64,000 bases of DNA from Buddleja alternifolia (lineage: Eukaryota > Streptophyta > Magnoliopsida > Lamiales > Scrophulariaceae), in NCBI GenBank assembly GCA_019426215.1, contig CM033392.1, positions 33,400,814 to 33,464,813 on the forward strand, read 5' to 3'. The translations under genes were made by a program, and so were the position numbers. A model generated the notes under the pieces. That model searched no databases. It saw nothing but the letters and a program-made list of their open reading frames with translations, and was not told where the DNA came from. Each line of letters starts with the position of its first letter. Within the stretch, counting starts at the first letter, position 1. Positions 24,156 to 35,712 of the stretch are shown here, in pieces.

Positions 24156-24573
24156 TTTGAGAGAGAAAATAAAATAACTGCAGAGAATAAAGAAAGATTC
24201 AATTAGGTCTTTATGTTGTACACCAAGTAAAATTAGACAGGACTTTGAATTTTTACTTGGCTCCCACTACATTTTTCGAATCATTGCTCTCCCACTGCAT
24301 ATTCAAAAATCTCATTGGAAAGACTTCGTAGTGAGTGATTGAGTTCTTTAATAAAGTCAGTGAGTTGCAACCCTTTAACGATATATGGCTCACTAATTTT
24401 ATTAAAGTGTCAATCCTTACCAGCATCGTCTAACATGAGATTCAATCATTAGTTTGGCTCATAGATCACGAGACCGCAACCCTTTAATGATATATAGGTT
24501 GTGATCTATCTGAAATTGGGCCCATCAACTTTCAATCAATCTAACAATTGAAATCCACCTGGCAACCATCTGT
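24156..24573 (-). other. Leader of T, part left of the CACTA element
   Basis: Untranslated leader directly upstream of the gag ATG. It includes two copies of a CAACCCTTTAAYGATATATRG motif (about 24368-24390 and 24477-24499). No ORF of note. Confidence 0.6.
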
Positions 24574-24589
24574 CACTACTACAAAAAAT

Positions 24590-24826
24590 GGGTATTACAG
24601 CGTTTTTTTTGGACCTATTACAGCAGTTATAACCGCTGTAATAAGTACCGCTGTAATAGAGTTCAGGCCTATTACAGCGGTCAAAAACCGCTATAATAGA
24701 TACCTATTACAGTGGTTATTTTTATAACCGCTGTAATAGGGGTACCTATTACAGCGGTTATTTTTATAACCCCTGTAATAGGTACCCCTATTATAGCGGT
24801 TATTTTTATAACCCCTGTAATAGGGT
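24590..24826. repeat. Left subterminal repeats of the CACTA element
   Basis: About ten copies of TATTACAGCGGT or its complement ACCGCTGTAATA, many in head-to-head pairs around TTTTT, some degenerate (TATTATAGCGG). Confidence 0.9.
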
Positions 24827-26069
24827 TTTTTTTTTCCCACCTACAGTGAATTGAATTCCTTGAGCCTACTCACAAAAAATTAAATACCATAACATTGCTG
24901 GAAGATTAATGGAGACGTCACGAGACACGACCAACTAAAATTGAATATGCAGAAAGGTATTCATAGCATCAAAAAGAATCTTACAAATCAATCTCTCTTT
25001 TATAATTATGACTATATAAATTGTGTATATATACCATGTTTACATAATGTCACCTTGTCAAAGTAGGTTTACAGAGTTCAGACAACACTAGTGCCTTCAT
25101 TCCAATCATTTAAAAAACCAAAAATGACAAAATTGCATCACTTATTGAAATGAAAACTACATGAATTTCTAAAATACATACAGCACTGAGTTTCTTAGTG
25201 CTCTTATTACAGTAAGAATTCATCCAAACAAATGACCTCAAAACACAAAATTAGGTATTCGATACAATTCAATTACCGAACATTTCAGCTTTAAGACAAT
25301 CAGAAATAACCTCCACGGATCGGGAGCGCGGACCTAACGTCCCCCCGATTTTCGTCACTGCAGGGAAGAAATTCTGCAGCCAATCACACCAGATATTACT
25401 CACCGAAATCCAAATCATACTTGCAAATACGAATATTATACATGCAAAAAAACTAAGCAGGAACATCCTTGATGTTTGCACCTTAACTTTATCTGTATTC
25501 AGATTCAACTTAATATTCTTCATACTTGGGAAAAAAATAAAACAAAAGAGAGATAACATAATCCCATAGAACTATATAATTTAACACCTGATTAGAAGGG
25601 AAACGAATTTCAACATAACACAGTTAAACAAGAATTCAAGCATTTACGACAATTGTGGGCTAGCTGACCATGTAAAAATACAATTAAATAGAAAACTCAA
25701 GAAATATGTGATAAATGCTAATGATTGAACGAAGAACTTAGACATCTATAAACCGCTTTGTTTCGAAACCCCAAACGAATGTATTATAAAAAACAGAGGT
25801 AAATCACTTTAAACTCTGAACTTCAAATGTATCGGGTTGAGTCATAATTAATGGCAGAAAGAACTCTTTCTCCATCTATCACATATAAATCCTTCCGCAA
25901 AATATACAATTAACAAGAGAATTTCACACGAAAGAAAACAGTAAAACACAAATACCAAACATACCGAAGTGAGAGTAAGAATCGAAGTGAGATAGACCAT
26001 AAGTACTAAAATCCTATTTGTTTATCATATTTTCACTTCAAAAGTTGGATTATAATAAGAAGATCCATA

Positions 26070-26260
26070 TTAGTTACCCACAGCATTCACCAATTCGTAT
26101 TCAACAAGAGAGAGATTGTTATCTTCTTTGACCACAAATGTAGCAGGCTCGGTGACCTCAATACGGCTCCATTTGTCCACAGCCAGCCTCATAGATCCTT
26201 TGAACATGTCAATCTTTGCATTTCGAAGGATGACAGTAGAGCCAGGGCTCATTAGATCAA
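26070..26260 (-). pseudogene. Captured last exon of an OB-fold protein gene
   Basis: The minus strand shows a splice acceptor (TTTGTCCTCAG, 26261-26271) followed by about 63 codons to a stop. The product VDLMSPGSTVILRNAKID, then MFKGSMRLAVDKW, then KEDNNLSLVEYEL closely recalls the C-terminal half of the plant single-strand-nucleic-acid-binding OB-fold family typified by Arabidopsis At4g28440 (my recollection, not a search). The frame is intact. The upstream exons with the N-terminal half were not found. The longer frame that continues upstream to 26474 runs through the intron and is not real. It is a host gene fragment inside a transposon and is probably not expressed as a working protein. 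Confidence 0.75.
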
Positions 26261-26864
26261 CTGAGGACAAAGAAACAAAGACAATGAAGATAAGGAACCA
26301 ACTAATCATACAATTGAACGTTAACCAAACAGGAGATTCGAAGGAAAGTGGAAACACGCGAAATATGAGCCATTTGTAATATACAGACAATCTGGTGTGT
26401 GATTCAAACAAAGCAAAATGATTAGCTACATAAGACCAGTGCAACAAAACATTGAGACACTGAATTTGGATCAATTTTAGACATATTTTCTAAATTCAAA
26501 TGGGCATCAACCCTTTAGCCAAACAATGTGGACCCATCAAGCAAAATGATTAGCTAAATTCACCGCTTATTATGAAAAATATCGAAAACAATCAACGCAC
26601 AATATCACATTCATCCAAAACAGAACAAAATCAATATGTGAAAATTTTCAAAACAAACCTTGCAACCAAAACTCGGGGGGGGGGGGGGGATGGTGAATGT
26701 AATTCACCCTTATATTAAATAAGAGCTATTAATGTGCTTAACAATAGAAATAGAATCATTGGATTGGCAAATTTGCAAGTCACGTGCGAAATAATTAGCA
26801 TATAATACTATTGGATGCATCGGGCATGTGCGAAATAATTAGACTTATCTCAATTAACATATAC

Positions 26865-26933
26865 CTGATACTCAGCTTCGACAGGTATGCAATCCAATGA
26901 ATAAGGTTGTTGGAGACGAACTATAATCCGATC
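26865..26933 (-). pseudogene. Exon-like captured segment, 69 bp
   Basis: Exactly 23 open codons flanked by a splice acceptor (GCGTTCTAG) and a donor (CAG then GTATATG). It begins DRIIVRLQQPYSLDCIP. The match of both splice sites to an open frame suggests a captured exon. I do not recognise the parent gene. Confidence 0.5.
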
Positions 26934-28184
26934 CTAGAACGCAAGTACATAAGCTCATGATTATTAACTAAATATATAGTGCATGAAAATCAGAAAAATA
27001 AAGGGAAAAGCAGATTTTCAATTTGCAACTGCAATACCATATCAATTCACACCATTTCTATTCTACATACTAAATTACCTTATTCTGAATAAATTTCCAC
27101 CTCAATATGAATTAACCAAGAAAGTCATACATGCAAAGGCACAATAACATGTCATAATTGTATGAAAATCCATTTCAAAAGATTACAAACTCATATGAGA
27201 AACACTGAATAGGGGTGGTCACGGTTTGATAAACAGGAGTTCGAGTAAAAGAATAAACACTAATTTTTAATTGCAAGATAAAGAAAGGAACCAAAAAGGA
27301 TACAAAAGAGACAAGTTAGGAATAGCAACCATGATCACAAGTCATACTAATCAAAGTCCAATCATTTTAAAAAGAAAAACAATGGAGATATGTGGCTTCA
27401 ACAATGTAGATCACCACAAAGCCTCTTAGTTATCATCATCAGAAAACGGATCATGTCAACAGGAAATGGAGAGAACAAGTGATCGCTGTAAAATAATGTA
27501 TCAAAGGGTATCACAATACAATCTACACCTCAATAACACATTTCACTAAAATCAAACAGAAACTACCAAATTCTCCATAACTGCAAAAATTACTCGGCCC
27601 GTTGAATGAGAAAACACGAGATCACAGATCAAAGTGACGGGATCGCGCGTCAGACAGAAAATTAGGGGCACTTATAGTAAAAATGAACATTTACAATGAT
27701 ATAATCGGGCTGGTCACAGATTTTTCATAATGCCTCCGTGGGTAGGCCTTATTGAGCATTGATATAAGCTGTATAGCTGAAACATACCAACTATTCAATC
27801 TAAAGGCTCTTTTCTATGTAAATACAATTATTCAATCTAGAGACTCTTATTTAGCTACTAACTATTCAATCTAAAGACTCTTTTTGCATATATATATATA
27901 TATATAATTAATTATTCAATCTAGATACTCTTATTTGGCTGCTAACTTTTCAATCTACAAACTCTAACACTATGCAGAACATGCTTGATTTATGATTATG
28001 AATGCCATGGAACTACGAACCAGAACGTCATACATTATAATCATCCAGCTCCTAACTCTAACAACCATTTTACTCTTCAATTAAGATAATATCACCTTAC
28101 AAAATTAACAATTATACTCTTCAATTTAGATAAAACCACCTTACAAAATTAATACGGAGAATCGCAAGGTAGATAAATATTTAC

Positions 28185-28328
28185 CTCCGAAAGCATTAGT
28201 AGGAAGTCCAGTAATCTCTTGCAACATCCTTGTATGATTTTCGTTGTCTTTTTAGAGATTATCCAAATCGTCATCATCGTCACCTTCATCAAACACATCC
28301 CAGTCCAACGAATCAACATAAACAAACA
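28185..28328 (-). pseudogene. Exon-like captured segment, 144 bp
   Basis: Bounded by an acceptor (ATGATTAG) and a donor (GGAG then GTAAAT). The frame reads SLDWDVFDEGDDDDDLDNL, one TAA stop, then HTRMLQEITGLP. Its entry phase fits the exit phase of the 64 bp segment at 28404-28467, so the two look like neighbouring exons of one gene with an acidic product. The family is not secure; a ribosome-biogenesis protein of the Utp14 kind crossed my mind but I cannot support it. Confidence 0.55.
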
Positions 28329-28403
28329 CTAATCATTGAGAAGAAAGCCAAAAAGCGCGAGCACATTTGTGTACTTTAGAGAGAGAGAAGAGAGAGAAAA
28401 AAC

Positions 28404-28467
28404 CCTCAAAATTGGCAGGAAGCTCAAACTCATAGTTATCAACAGGATCAAACCGCTCAAGCTCAAA
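28404..28467 (-). pseudogene. Exon-like captured segment, 64 bp
   Basis: Flanked by an acceptor (AATAATTTAG) and a donor (GAGG then GTTTTTTC). It is open throughout (FELERFDPVDNYEFELPA and so on) and ends one base into a codon that the 28185-28328 segment completes. Same unknown parent gene. Confidence 0.55.
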
Positions 28468-29261
28468 CTAAATTATTATACATTCAAAATCATAAGCATC
28501 CCAATCTAAAACTCATTTGAACTGAAAATCATCAATCTCTTTATAAAACTTATCTTCCACATAGTAGAATGTATAATAATTCTCGTTTAAATTCATTACG
28601 CATATAAACAACAACATCGAATCATTAATACTGGTTTCAAATTAACACTCTACACACCAAAAAAAAATTTAAATTAAAAACACAAGGCTGCACCGAGCTT
28701 TTCAAAAATTGGTTTCAGATCAAAATTTAAATTAAAAACAAAAGACTGCACCGAGCAATTAGTCCAAGAACTAACAAAACACTATATTCATCTAGGTTTT
28801 TAATATAATTAGAATGGCGACAAAAACCTAAAAAACACATAAAAAATCCTAGATACGATCAAAATAACATGAAATATAACATTAAATCATCAGATCTGAG
28901 ATATCAAACGGTAAAATGACTTAGAAAATGCAAAAATAACATGTAATACAACAATAAATCACCAGCGGTTAGGTGATGGCGGCGGCTATGGAGCGAGATG
29001 ACTTGGACGGTGAACTCCGGCGGGGATGGTGGTTCAAATCAGACCGGATGGCGGTAGTTTCGCACGGCGGTGTTGTGGAAGGAGAGTGAGGCGGCACTGA
29101 CCGAGGCGTAACTTCTCGGTGGTGGTGCTGGTCCGGAAGTTCGTTGGTGGCTGTGCGGGATGGTGGTGGCGGCGGTGGTGGAGTAAAAAGAGAGAGTATA
29201 GAGAGAGAGACGCGATATGGGGGGAAAATGGGGGCAATCGGGTTTTTTATTTTTTATTTAG

Positions 29262-29543
29262 GTTAATAGTCTATTATAGCGGTTTTTTAAAGAACCGGTA
29301 TAATAGGGTCCGAGCTATTATATCGGTTTTTCAAAGAATCGCTATAATAAGCCTATTATAGCAGTTCTTTTCACAACCGCTGTAATAGCTCCGGACCTAT
29401 TGCAGCGGTTTTGAGAAGAATCGCTGTAATAGGTCCTTCGGTCAACCATATTACAGCGGTTCACCCATGAACCGCTGTAATAGGCCTCTCCGTTCAGCGG
29501 TTTTCAAAAAACTACTGTAATAGGTGCGCTGTAATAGTGTTTT
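29262..29543. repeat. Right subterminal repeats of the CACTA element
   Basis: About ten copies of the same decamer (TATTACAGCGG, ACCGCTGTAATAG) in both orientations up to the right inverted end. Confidence 0.9.
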
Positions 29544-29558
29544 TTCGTAGTAGTGTGT

Positions 29559-31090
29559 CAATATATGGGGTGGAATTTGTTTCGATTGATGGCATCTAAT
29601 GCACTTAGAGATTTCAAATAGATGTCGCAATGCATAACCCCCACTTACTGGTAAGAAATTATGCATATTGATATTTATTCAATTTCTCCTATGTTTGATG
29701 GAGAGTCGGGACATCTAATTCTCTGTTAATCTAAATTCAGTATTATTATCCAATGTGAGAATTTGGGATTATATTGGTCTCACTTTGCACATTATCCATT
29801 TATAGCGCGCATACAAGGATTATAATACAGAAAACGCCTAGCAATTCTATAATACATGCTTTCCATGGACTTATCTAGATTGTCAAGCCAATGGCTCAAT
29901 CAAGGGTTAGGGGACCTATAGGATCAAACCTATCTCCAACTTCAAAGTCTACCAGCTCCAAGCAGATCCCTTTCCAAAAAGGTCCAATTCTAATTACATA
30001 GATATTAATGCATCCCATACATTTTTCTATTAAAAAGTAAAATACAAACTGGGGGGTTTTAAAGGACCTAGTACAACTTAGAAAACAAAACCCAAAAAGA
30101 AACCTAGTCCATGGAAGTCGTCCCACAATATCAAACATCAAAAGATTAAAAGATAGCTAATATGTTGGAGTTTTTTCAAAAAGAACTAAATTAAAATCCA
30201 ATTTTATTGAGATGTGATTTGAAAAATAATTGAATTAATTTAAATCCGATTTAAAAATTAATTCAACGCTAATCCTATTTGACAATAAATCCAAATTAGT
30301 TTCAAAACGTCAATTTCAAATTGATTTGACAAAGAATTTTGATTCAAATAAATTTCTTTGTCCTAGGATTATTTTCATTTTAAATCTAATTTAAAATTAG
30401 GAAAAAAACTAATTTGCAAAATTATTTTATCCTTTAATAAATTTTAAAATGGATATTTTATTTAATTTTAAAAAATGGGTTGACCCATGGGTCGAAACCG
30501 TTGTTTGACCCGCCGGGTCAAACCCGGTCTTATAATTTTTTTTAAAAAAAATACCGCGACCCAACGTGCATGCAAAGCGCCTACTGGGCAGGTGCTCTAT
30601 AGTCCTAATGGTCCACACGGTGGCCTGCCCAGCAGGCGCCATGTGCACACAGCGCGCGCCGCCCTTCAGATGGTGTGTGCTTCGCACGCACTGCTCGTTG
30701 GGCTGCGCCCTCTAGACTCCCCGAGCCGAAATTCAGCATATTTCAAAATCACATATTCATGTTCATGTATAAGTTCATATCCAATACAAAAACATTGATT
30801 TACATTCAAAACATAAATCGCGAAATCAAATTTTAAGTTCAGATTCAATTTTCAAAAAATTAGATCTAACAACGAAAAATATAAATCCAATCATATTTTT
30901 CATGACATATTCATATCCAATATAAATATTGATTCATATTCAAAACATGAATTACATAATCAAATTTATTGGTTCATATTTAACTTTCAAAAATAAATCT
31001 AACCATGAAAAATATCAATCCAATTAAATTTTTCATCACAAGCATGAAATCCAACATATTCATATCAAAAATCATTAAAGGCCAAAAGTT
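29559..31090 (-). other. Leader of T, part right of the CACTA element
   Basis: About 1.5 kb of untranslated leader between the primer site and the CACTA insertion. It includes the block GGTCTCACTTTGCACATTA shared with 17723-17960 and a GC-rich cluster of palindromes at 30482-30639. The small ORFs at 30427-30798 overlap on both strands and are chance products of that GC-rich block. Confidence 0.6.
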
Positions 31091-31103
31091 GGCCCTGATA
31101 CCA
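31091..31103 (-). promoter_or_regulatory. Primer binding site of T (initiator tRNA-Met type)
   Basis: The minus strand reads TGGTATCAGGGCC next to the LTR end, one base off the common TGGTATCAGAGC(C) complement of initiator tRNA-Met. Confidence 0.8.
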
Positions 31104-31104
31104 C

Positions 31105-32905
31105 CGTTGTGAATCCTGTATTTATGCGCAGCAGGAACAATAAAAATAGATCCGGATTCACAATTGGATCACTTTTGGGTTTTAATAATTTTTCCATGTA
31201 AATTTTGAAAATAACATATGAAGATGAAATCTAATTTCATCTTTTTACTAACCTTTTCATTTCGATGAAAGTCTTGATCTTCCGGATAACAGCAATTCAA
31301 AACTCTTGCCTCTAGATATCAAGTCGGAACGAAATTCGAAGAAAAATCCTCCACCTTCAGTAACCACTGTGGTCGACGGCTTAAGCAAGGGGGGAGAGAA
31401 AATTTTTCTCTTCTTTCTTTGCTGTCAAGTCTAATTGTGGGAGTTAGGTTTTGACTAAGCCAGTTTTAGATATTTGTAAGGAGTGATGGGCTTGAAATTA
31501 ATTAATTCCTTGAGCCCATCCAACTCCTCTAAAATCGCCTACCACACTCCTCACCCTATTATCATTGGGCTAAGTTGACTTTCAACTTAGTCCAATTATT
31601 CAACTTAGTCCAATTACAAATTAGGTTCAATATATTTTAATCCAATTAAAATATAATTCTAATTAATATTCCTCCATATTAAATAATGTAATTATTTAAT
31701 AAAAGGGTGAGTATAATAAATAAGTCAATTTATTTATTATAATTAATTTATTTTGATTAATCTAATTAATCAAATAAATTAATGCTTTCATAATAAATAC
31801 ATTCAATTATTTTTTATTAATTTATTTCCATTAATCCAATTAATCAAATAAACAAATTTGCTCATCAAATAGCAAATTACCTAATTTATGTTTATTGACA
31901 ACGAAAGAATTCTCTTTGTTCAATTCCTTTTAAGAGCAACTCTCTAGGTTTGTTTCAATTGACATTGGGAGGAAACCAAAGATGTGAGTGTCACTAAGCC
32001 AGTCACGTGGACTCACATCGAAACCCAATTGAAATGAATGGATCAATACGAACCTTTAGGTCACAAATACCATGTGAGTATGAGCCCTTCACTGTAACAT
32101 CCCGATCGAGTGAGAGTTATGGAATATGTCAAACTCACAGGACTCGATGCTGTGCTTTTACAGAATCATAGTAAGATAATATTGCTGAACTACCCTTATG
32201 TACTATACATAAGTTAGTTCTCCTGCTTTGGCCAAAGACTTATAATTTTATTTACCTACGATTGTACAGAACATTAACTCGTTACTACCCAAGACAGTGA
32301 ATCCTCTATTGGCAATCACCGAACAATTGCCACTTGTCCTTCTGAATCGCACTTCCCAGTTTATCCCACCAAAGGGTGAAATAGATCTAACTACTCTAAG
32401 AACTCGTTTTGTGTCACAAGTCCAATCTTTATGAATCCTCAGGTCTACGGCTCACTCAAACTTCCGCAACCAGTAATTCCATCATTGACTACCTAAGATC
32501 AAATGCTCATGTGATTGAATTATGGAGAGCCGTGTTCGAGTATGTCAATTCCATTGACATTTCTATGACCAAGCTCCCACCATCCAAAGTGACCGACTGA
32601 CACTCCTTGTCAAAACTTGTGTCACACAAGTCTGGTCTTAATGCCCAATTAAGACTCGTCGACTCGCGAACTCTGATTTAAGTAAATAAGGAATCGATAC
32701 TTTTAGTGTCCACCACCTCAGATCATTGAGGAGTAGAAGCTCCCTCTTGATTACCTTGAACTTATTTGTTCAATACTTATATTAATGCCATCAAGATTGA
32801 TATGAACAAAAACTATGCCTTTATTAATGAATATGAGTATGTACAACATAAATGTAATGCTTTAATAATCTAATTCCTCTATGCATGGAGGGCATAATCC
32901 TAGCA
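31105..32905 (-). repeat. 5' LTR of copia T
   Basis: About 1.8 kb, ending at the right in CCTAGCA (minus start TGCTAGGATTATGCCC) and at the left in CGTTGTGAATCC, where CG stands for the expected TG. It is the complete reference for the partial copies at 21379-23785. Confidence 0.85.
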
Positions 32906-34362
32906 AGCTTGACTTGAAACGATGAATCATGGAGGATCACAGAGGAGGATGGACACTTTGTCCCTTGGCCCATCAATCCACGCATAATGCTCTAACCGTT
33001 GGACATTTGTCATGAATGTTTGCCCATTATCCGTTGTAAGCTCGATGGCACCCGAAGAATAGACACGAGACACAAGGAACGGTCCCGACCATCGTGACTT
33101 AAGCTTCCCGGGAAAAAGTCGGAGATGAGAGTTGTAGAGTAAAACTCTCTCTCCCTCATGAAACTCTCAGGGAATAATATGCTTGTCATGCCACGTTTTC
33201 GTGTGTTCCTTGTATAGCTTGGCATTCTCATAAGCGTGATGGCGCCATTCCTCAAGTTCATGCAATTGGAGCAATCGATTGGTACCTACAAGTTTAGCAT
33301 CAAAGTTTAGAAACTTAACATCCCAAAAAGCACGGTGCTCAAGTTCAACCGGTAAATGACATGCTTTGCCAAAGACGAGGCGATAAGGGGACATACCAAT
33401 CGGGGTCTTAAACGCGGTCTTATATGCTCACAAGGGATCATCTAGCTTTAGAGACCAATCTTTCCTAGATGCATTGATCGTTTTTTCAAGAATTCATTTA
33501 ATTTGCCTATTGGACACCTCTACTTGACCACTCATTTGAGGATGGTATGGGGTCGAGGCTTTGTGCCTCACACCATACTTGTTCAACAAATGCTCAAATT
33601 ATTTGTTGCAAAAATGGATGCCCCCGTCACTTACGATTGCTCTAGGGGCTCCAAAACGAGTGAAAATGTGTTTCTTTAAGAATCTAGTAACCACCCTAGC
33701 ATCATTAGCGTGTAAGGCCTCGGCTTCAACCCATTTGGAGACATACTCAACCGCAATGAGAATATATTTATCACAATAAGAGTTAGGAAAAGGTCTCATG
33801 AAATCAATACCCTAAACATCAAATAACTCGCACTCAAGCATGCTATTCAAGGCCATTTCATGTCGTTTAGAAATATTACCCGTTCTTTGGCACCTATCAC
33901 AAGATTGGACATACAAAAATGCATCTTTAGAGAGTGTAGGCCAGAAGAAACTTGATTGAAGGACTAGCAACCGTTTTAGAAGGCCCAAAGTGGCCACCTA
34001 TCGACATGTCGTGACAATGAGCTAAAACAATATCTATTTCCTCCTCGAGTACACAACATTGAATGAGGACATCTGCACAAATCCTAAACAAATATGGTTC
34101 GTCCCACAATTATTGCTTCATATCAGATAAGCATTTATTTTTTTGATGAAAAGTGATATCCGGGGGAAAAACTCCCATGACAAGATAATTGGCAAAATTG
34201 GCATACCAAGGAGTATCTTTGTGAATTATAACATATAATTGTTCATAGGAAAACTCCTCTCCAACTGGTTTATCATGTAAGCACTCAGGAATAGGGGCTT
34301 CTAACCTAGACAAATGATCGGCGACTACATTTTCTGCTCATTTCTTATCTTTAATTTCAAGG
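32906..34362 (-). pseudogene. Integrase region of Athila pol
   Basis: Minus-strand fragments: 34110-34313 (end of the RNase H/integrase linker), 33812-34109 (zinc-binding end, QSCDRCQRTGN), 33599-33799 (catalytic core, VEYVSKWVEAEAL and IVSDGGIHF), 33167-33394 ([19 protein letters not shown]) and 33010-33261 (C-terminal part). The acidic core residues in VEYVSKW (usually VDYVSKW) and SDGG are the first two of the D,D,E triad. Stops and frameshifts separate the pieces. Inactive. It ends at the T insertion. Confidence 0.85.
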
Positions 34363-35712
34363 TCAAATTCTTGAAGAAGTACACCTAATGAGTCTAGGTT
34401 TAGCATCCCTCTTGGCAAGTAAGTACTTTAGTGCGGAGTGATCGGTGTAAACAATTACTTTGTTTAAGACAAGGTAGGCATGAAATTTATCAAACGCAAA
34501 TACTATGACTAGTAATTCTTTTTCGGTTGCGGCATAACTCAATTGTGCAACATTTAAAGTCTTACTAGCATAGTAGATAGTGCGGAATACCTTCTCTTTT
34601 CTTTGTCCAAGTATCGCACCCACTGCCGAGTCACTAGCGTTGCACATAAGCTCAAAAGGAAGGCTCCAATCGGGAGGTGCCATGATGGGGGCGGATATCA
34701 ACCACTCCTTGAGAGTGATGAAGTCCTGCAAACAAGTGGAATCAAAATCAAAAGGTGCATCTTTGACAAGTAGATTAGATAACGGCTTTGTAATTTTGGA
34801 AAAATTCAAGATAAATCTCCTATAAAAACCGGCATGGCCAAGGAAGCTCCTCACGGCTTTTATCGATGTGGGAGGGGGGAGCTTCTCAATAATCAATTTC
34901 TTGGCTTGGTCCACTTCAATCCCTTTATGAGAGATTTTGTGGCCAAGCACAATCCCTTCCCGGACCATAAAATAGCACTTTTCCCAATTTAAGACAAGAT
35001 TCGTTTCCTCACAATGTTTTAGAACACGAGTTAAATGATCAAGACATGCATCAAAAGTTGTTCCAAAAATGGAAATATCATCCATAAAAATCTTGAGGAA
35101 ATCCTCAACCATGTCATGGAAAATTGCCATCATGCAACGTTAGAAGGTGGTTGGGGCATCACATAATCCAAATGACATCCGCCTATAAGCAAACATTCCA
35201 TAGGGACAAATAAAAGTGGTTTTCTCTTGGTCCTCGAGGGCTATGTCAATTTGGTTATAGCCGGAATATCCATCTAGAAAACAATAAAAATCATGCCCGG
35301 CTAACCTTTCAAGCATTTGATCAATGAATGGTAGGGGAGAATGGTCCTTACGGGTGGCATCATTTAACTTACGATAGTCTATGCACATTCGCCACCCTGT
35401 AAGCATACGTGTAGGGATCAATTCGTTGTTTGAATTTTCAATCACGGTTATGCCACCTTTCTTTGGGACTACTTAAGTAGGACTTACAAATGCACTATCA
35501 GAGATAGGGTAGATTATATCTGAATCGAGCAACTTAATGACCTCTTTCTTGACTACCTCTTGTATTTGCGGGTTTGACCTCTGTTGTGGTTGACGTGTGG
35601 GCTTGGCGGAGTCCTCCATGAGTATCTTGTGCATGCATATTGCCGGGCTAATGCCTTTGATATCCACAATCTTCCACCCGAAAGCTTTCTTGTTGGCCCT
35701 CAAAACCCTCAT
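34363..35712 (-). pseudogene. Reverse transcriptase and RNase H of Athila pol
   Basis: Three neighbouring open pieces. 35473-35712 holds the start of RT (AFGWKIVDIKGISPAICMHKI). 35140-35445 holds the finger and palm (WRMCIDYRKLNDATRKDHSP, LDGYSGYNQI, FGLCDAP). 34363-35133 holds the catalytic box FMDDISIFG, the thumb (GHKISHKGIEVD, FLGHAGFYRRFI) and RNase H (CNASDSAVGAILGQ, YTDHSALKYLL). Stops sit at about 35137 and 35472. The order and motifs are those of Ty3/gypsy pol. Confidence 0.95.

Larger units (their letters stand above)
24574..29555. mobile_element. CACTA (En/Spm) transposon, non-autonomous, 4982 bp
   Basis: The ends are CACTACTACAAAAAA (24574-24588) and the inverted CACTACTACGAAAAAA (right end at 29555). 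The 3 bp target duplication TGT stands at 24571-24573 and 29556-29558. Subterminal arrays of the 10-mer TATTACAGCG in both orientations lie inside each end, the usual transposase binding layout of this superfamily. I see no transposase (TNPD or TNPA) frame. The inside contains exon-like pieces of host genes, microsatellites (TA run at about 27888-27907, G run at about 26681-26694) and otherwise nothing I can name. It sits in the leader of copia T. Confidence 0.95.
21379..32905 (-). mobile_element. Deleted copia element T with nested CACTA
   Basis: Right to left: 5' LTR (31105-32905), primer site, long leader (31083-29559 and 24573-24156, split by the CACTA element), start of gag (24155-23799), then directly a truncated 3' LTR (23785-22443) whose outer part is duplicated in tandem (21379-22382). 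All of pol is gone. The flanks AGCTC (21374-21378) and AGCTT (32906-32910) fit a 5 bp target duplication with one change. The target is Athila sequence, which continues from GTTAGCT to TGACTTGAAACG across the insertion. Confidence 0.85.

Noticed and set aside
24590..24826. Repeat-spacer array resembling CRISPR
   Set aside because: The repeats are short, in both orientations, without unique spacers of even length, and inside a CACTA end in a plant genome.
26070..26474. The 134-residue hydrophobic ORF as a membrane protein
   Set aside because: Its N-terminal half is intron sequence; only the part after the splice acceptor at 26261 matches a known protein type.
26681..26694. G-homopolymer as a quadruplex element
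   Set aside because: A single run without further G tracts nearby; similar G runs in the LTRs vary in length between copies, so slippage explains it.
30427..30798. Overlapping ORFs of about 90-100 residues on both strands
   Set aside because: They are products of a GC-rich palindromic leader with few stop codons; no start context or family.
35140..35445. Athila RT as an active gene
   Set aside because: Motifs are good but stops flank each piece, the protease aspartate codon is a stop and the 3' LTR is missing.
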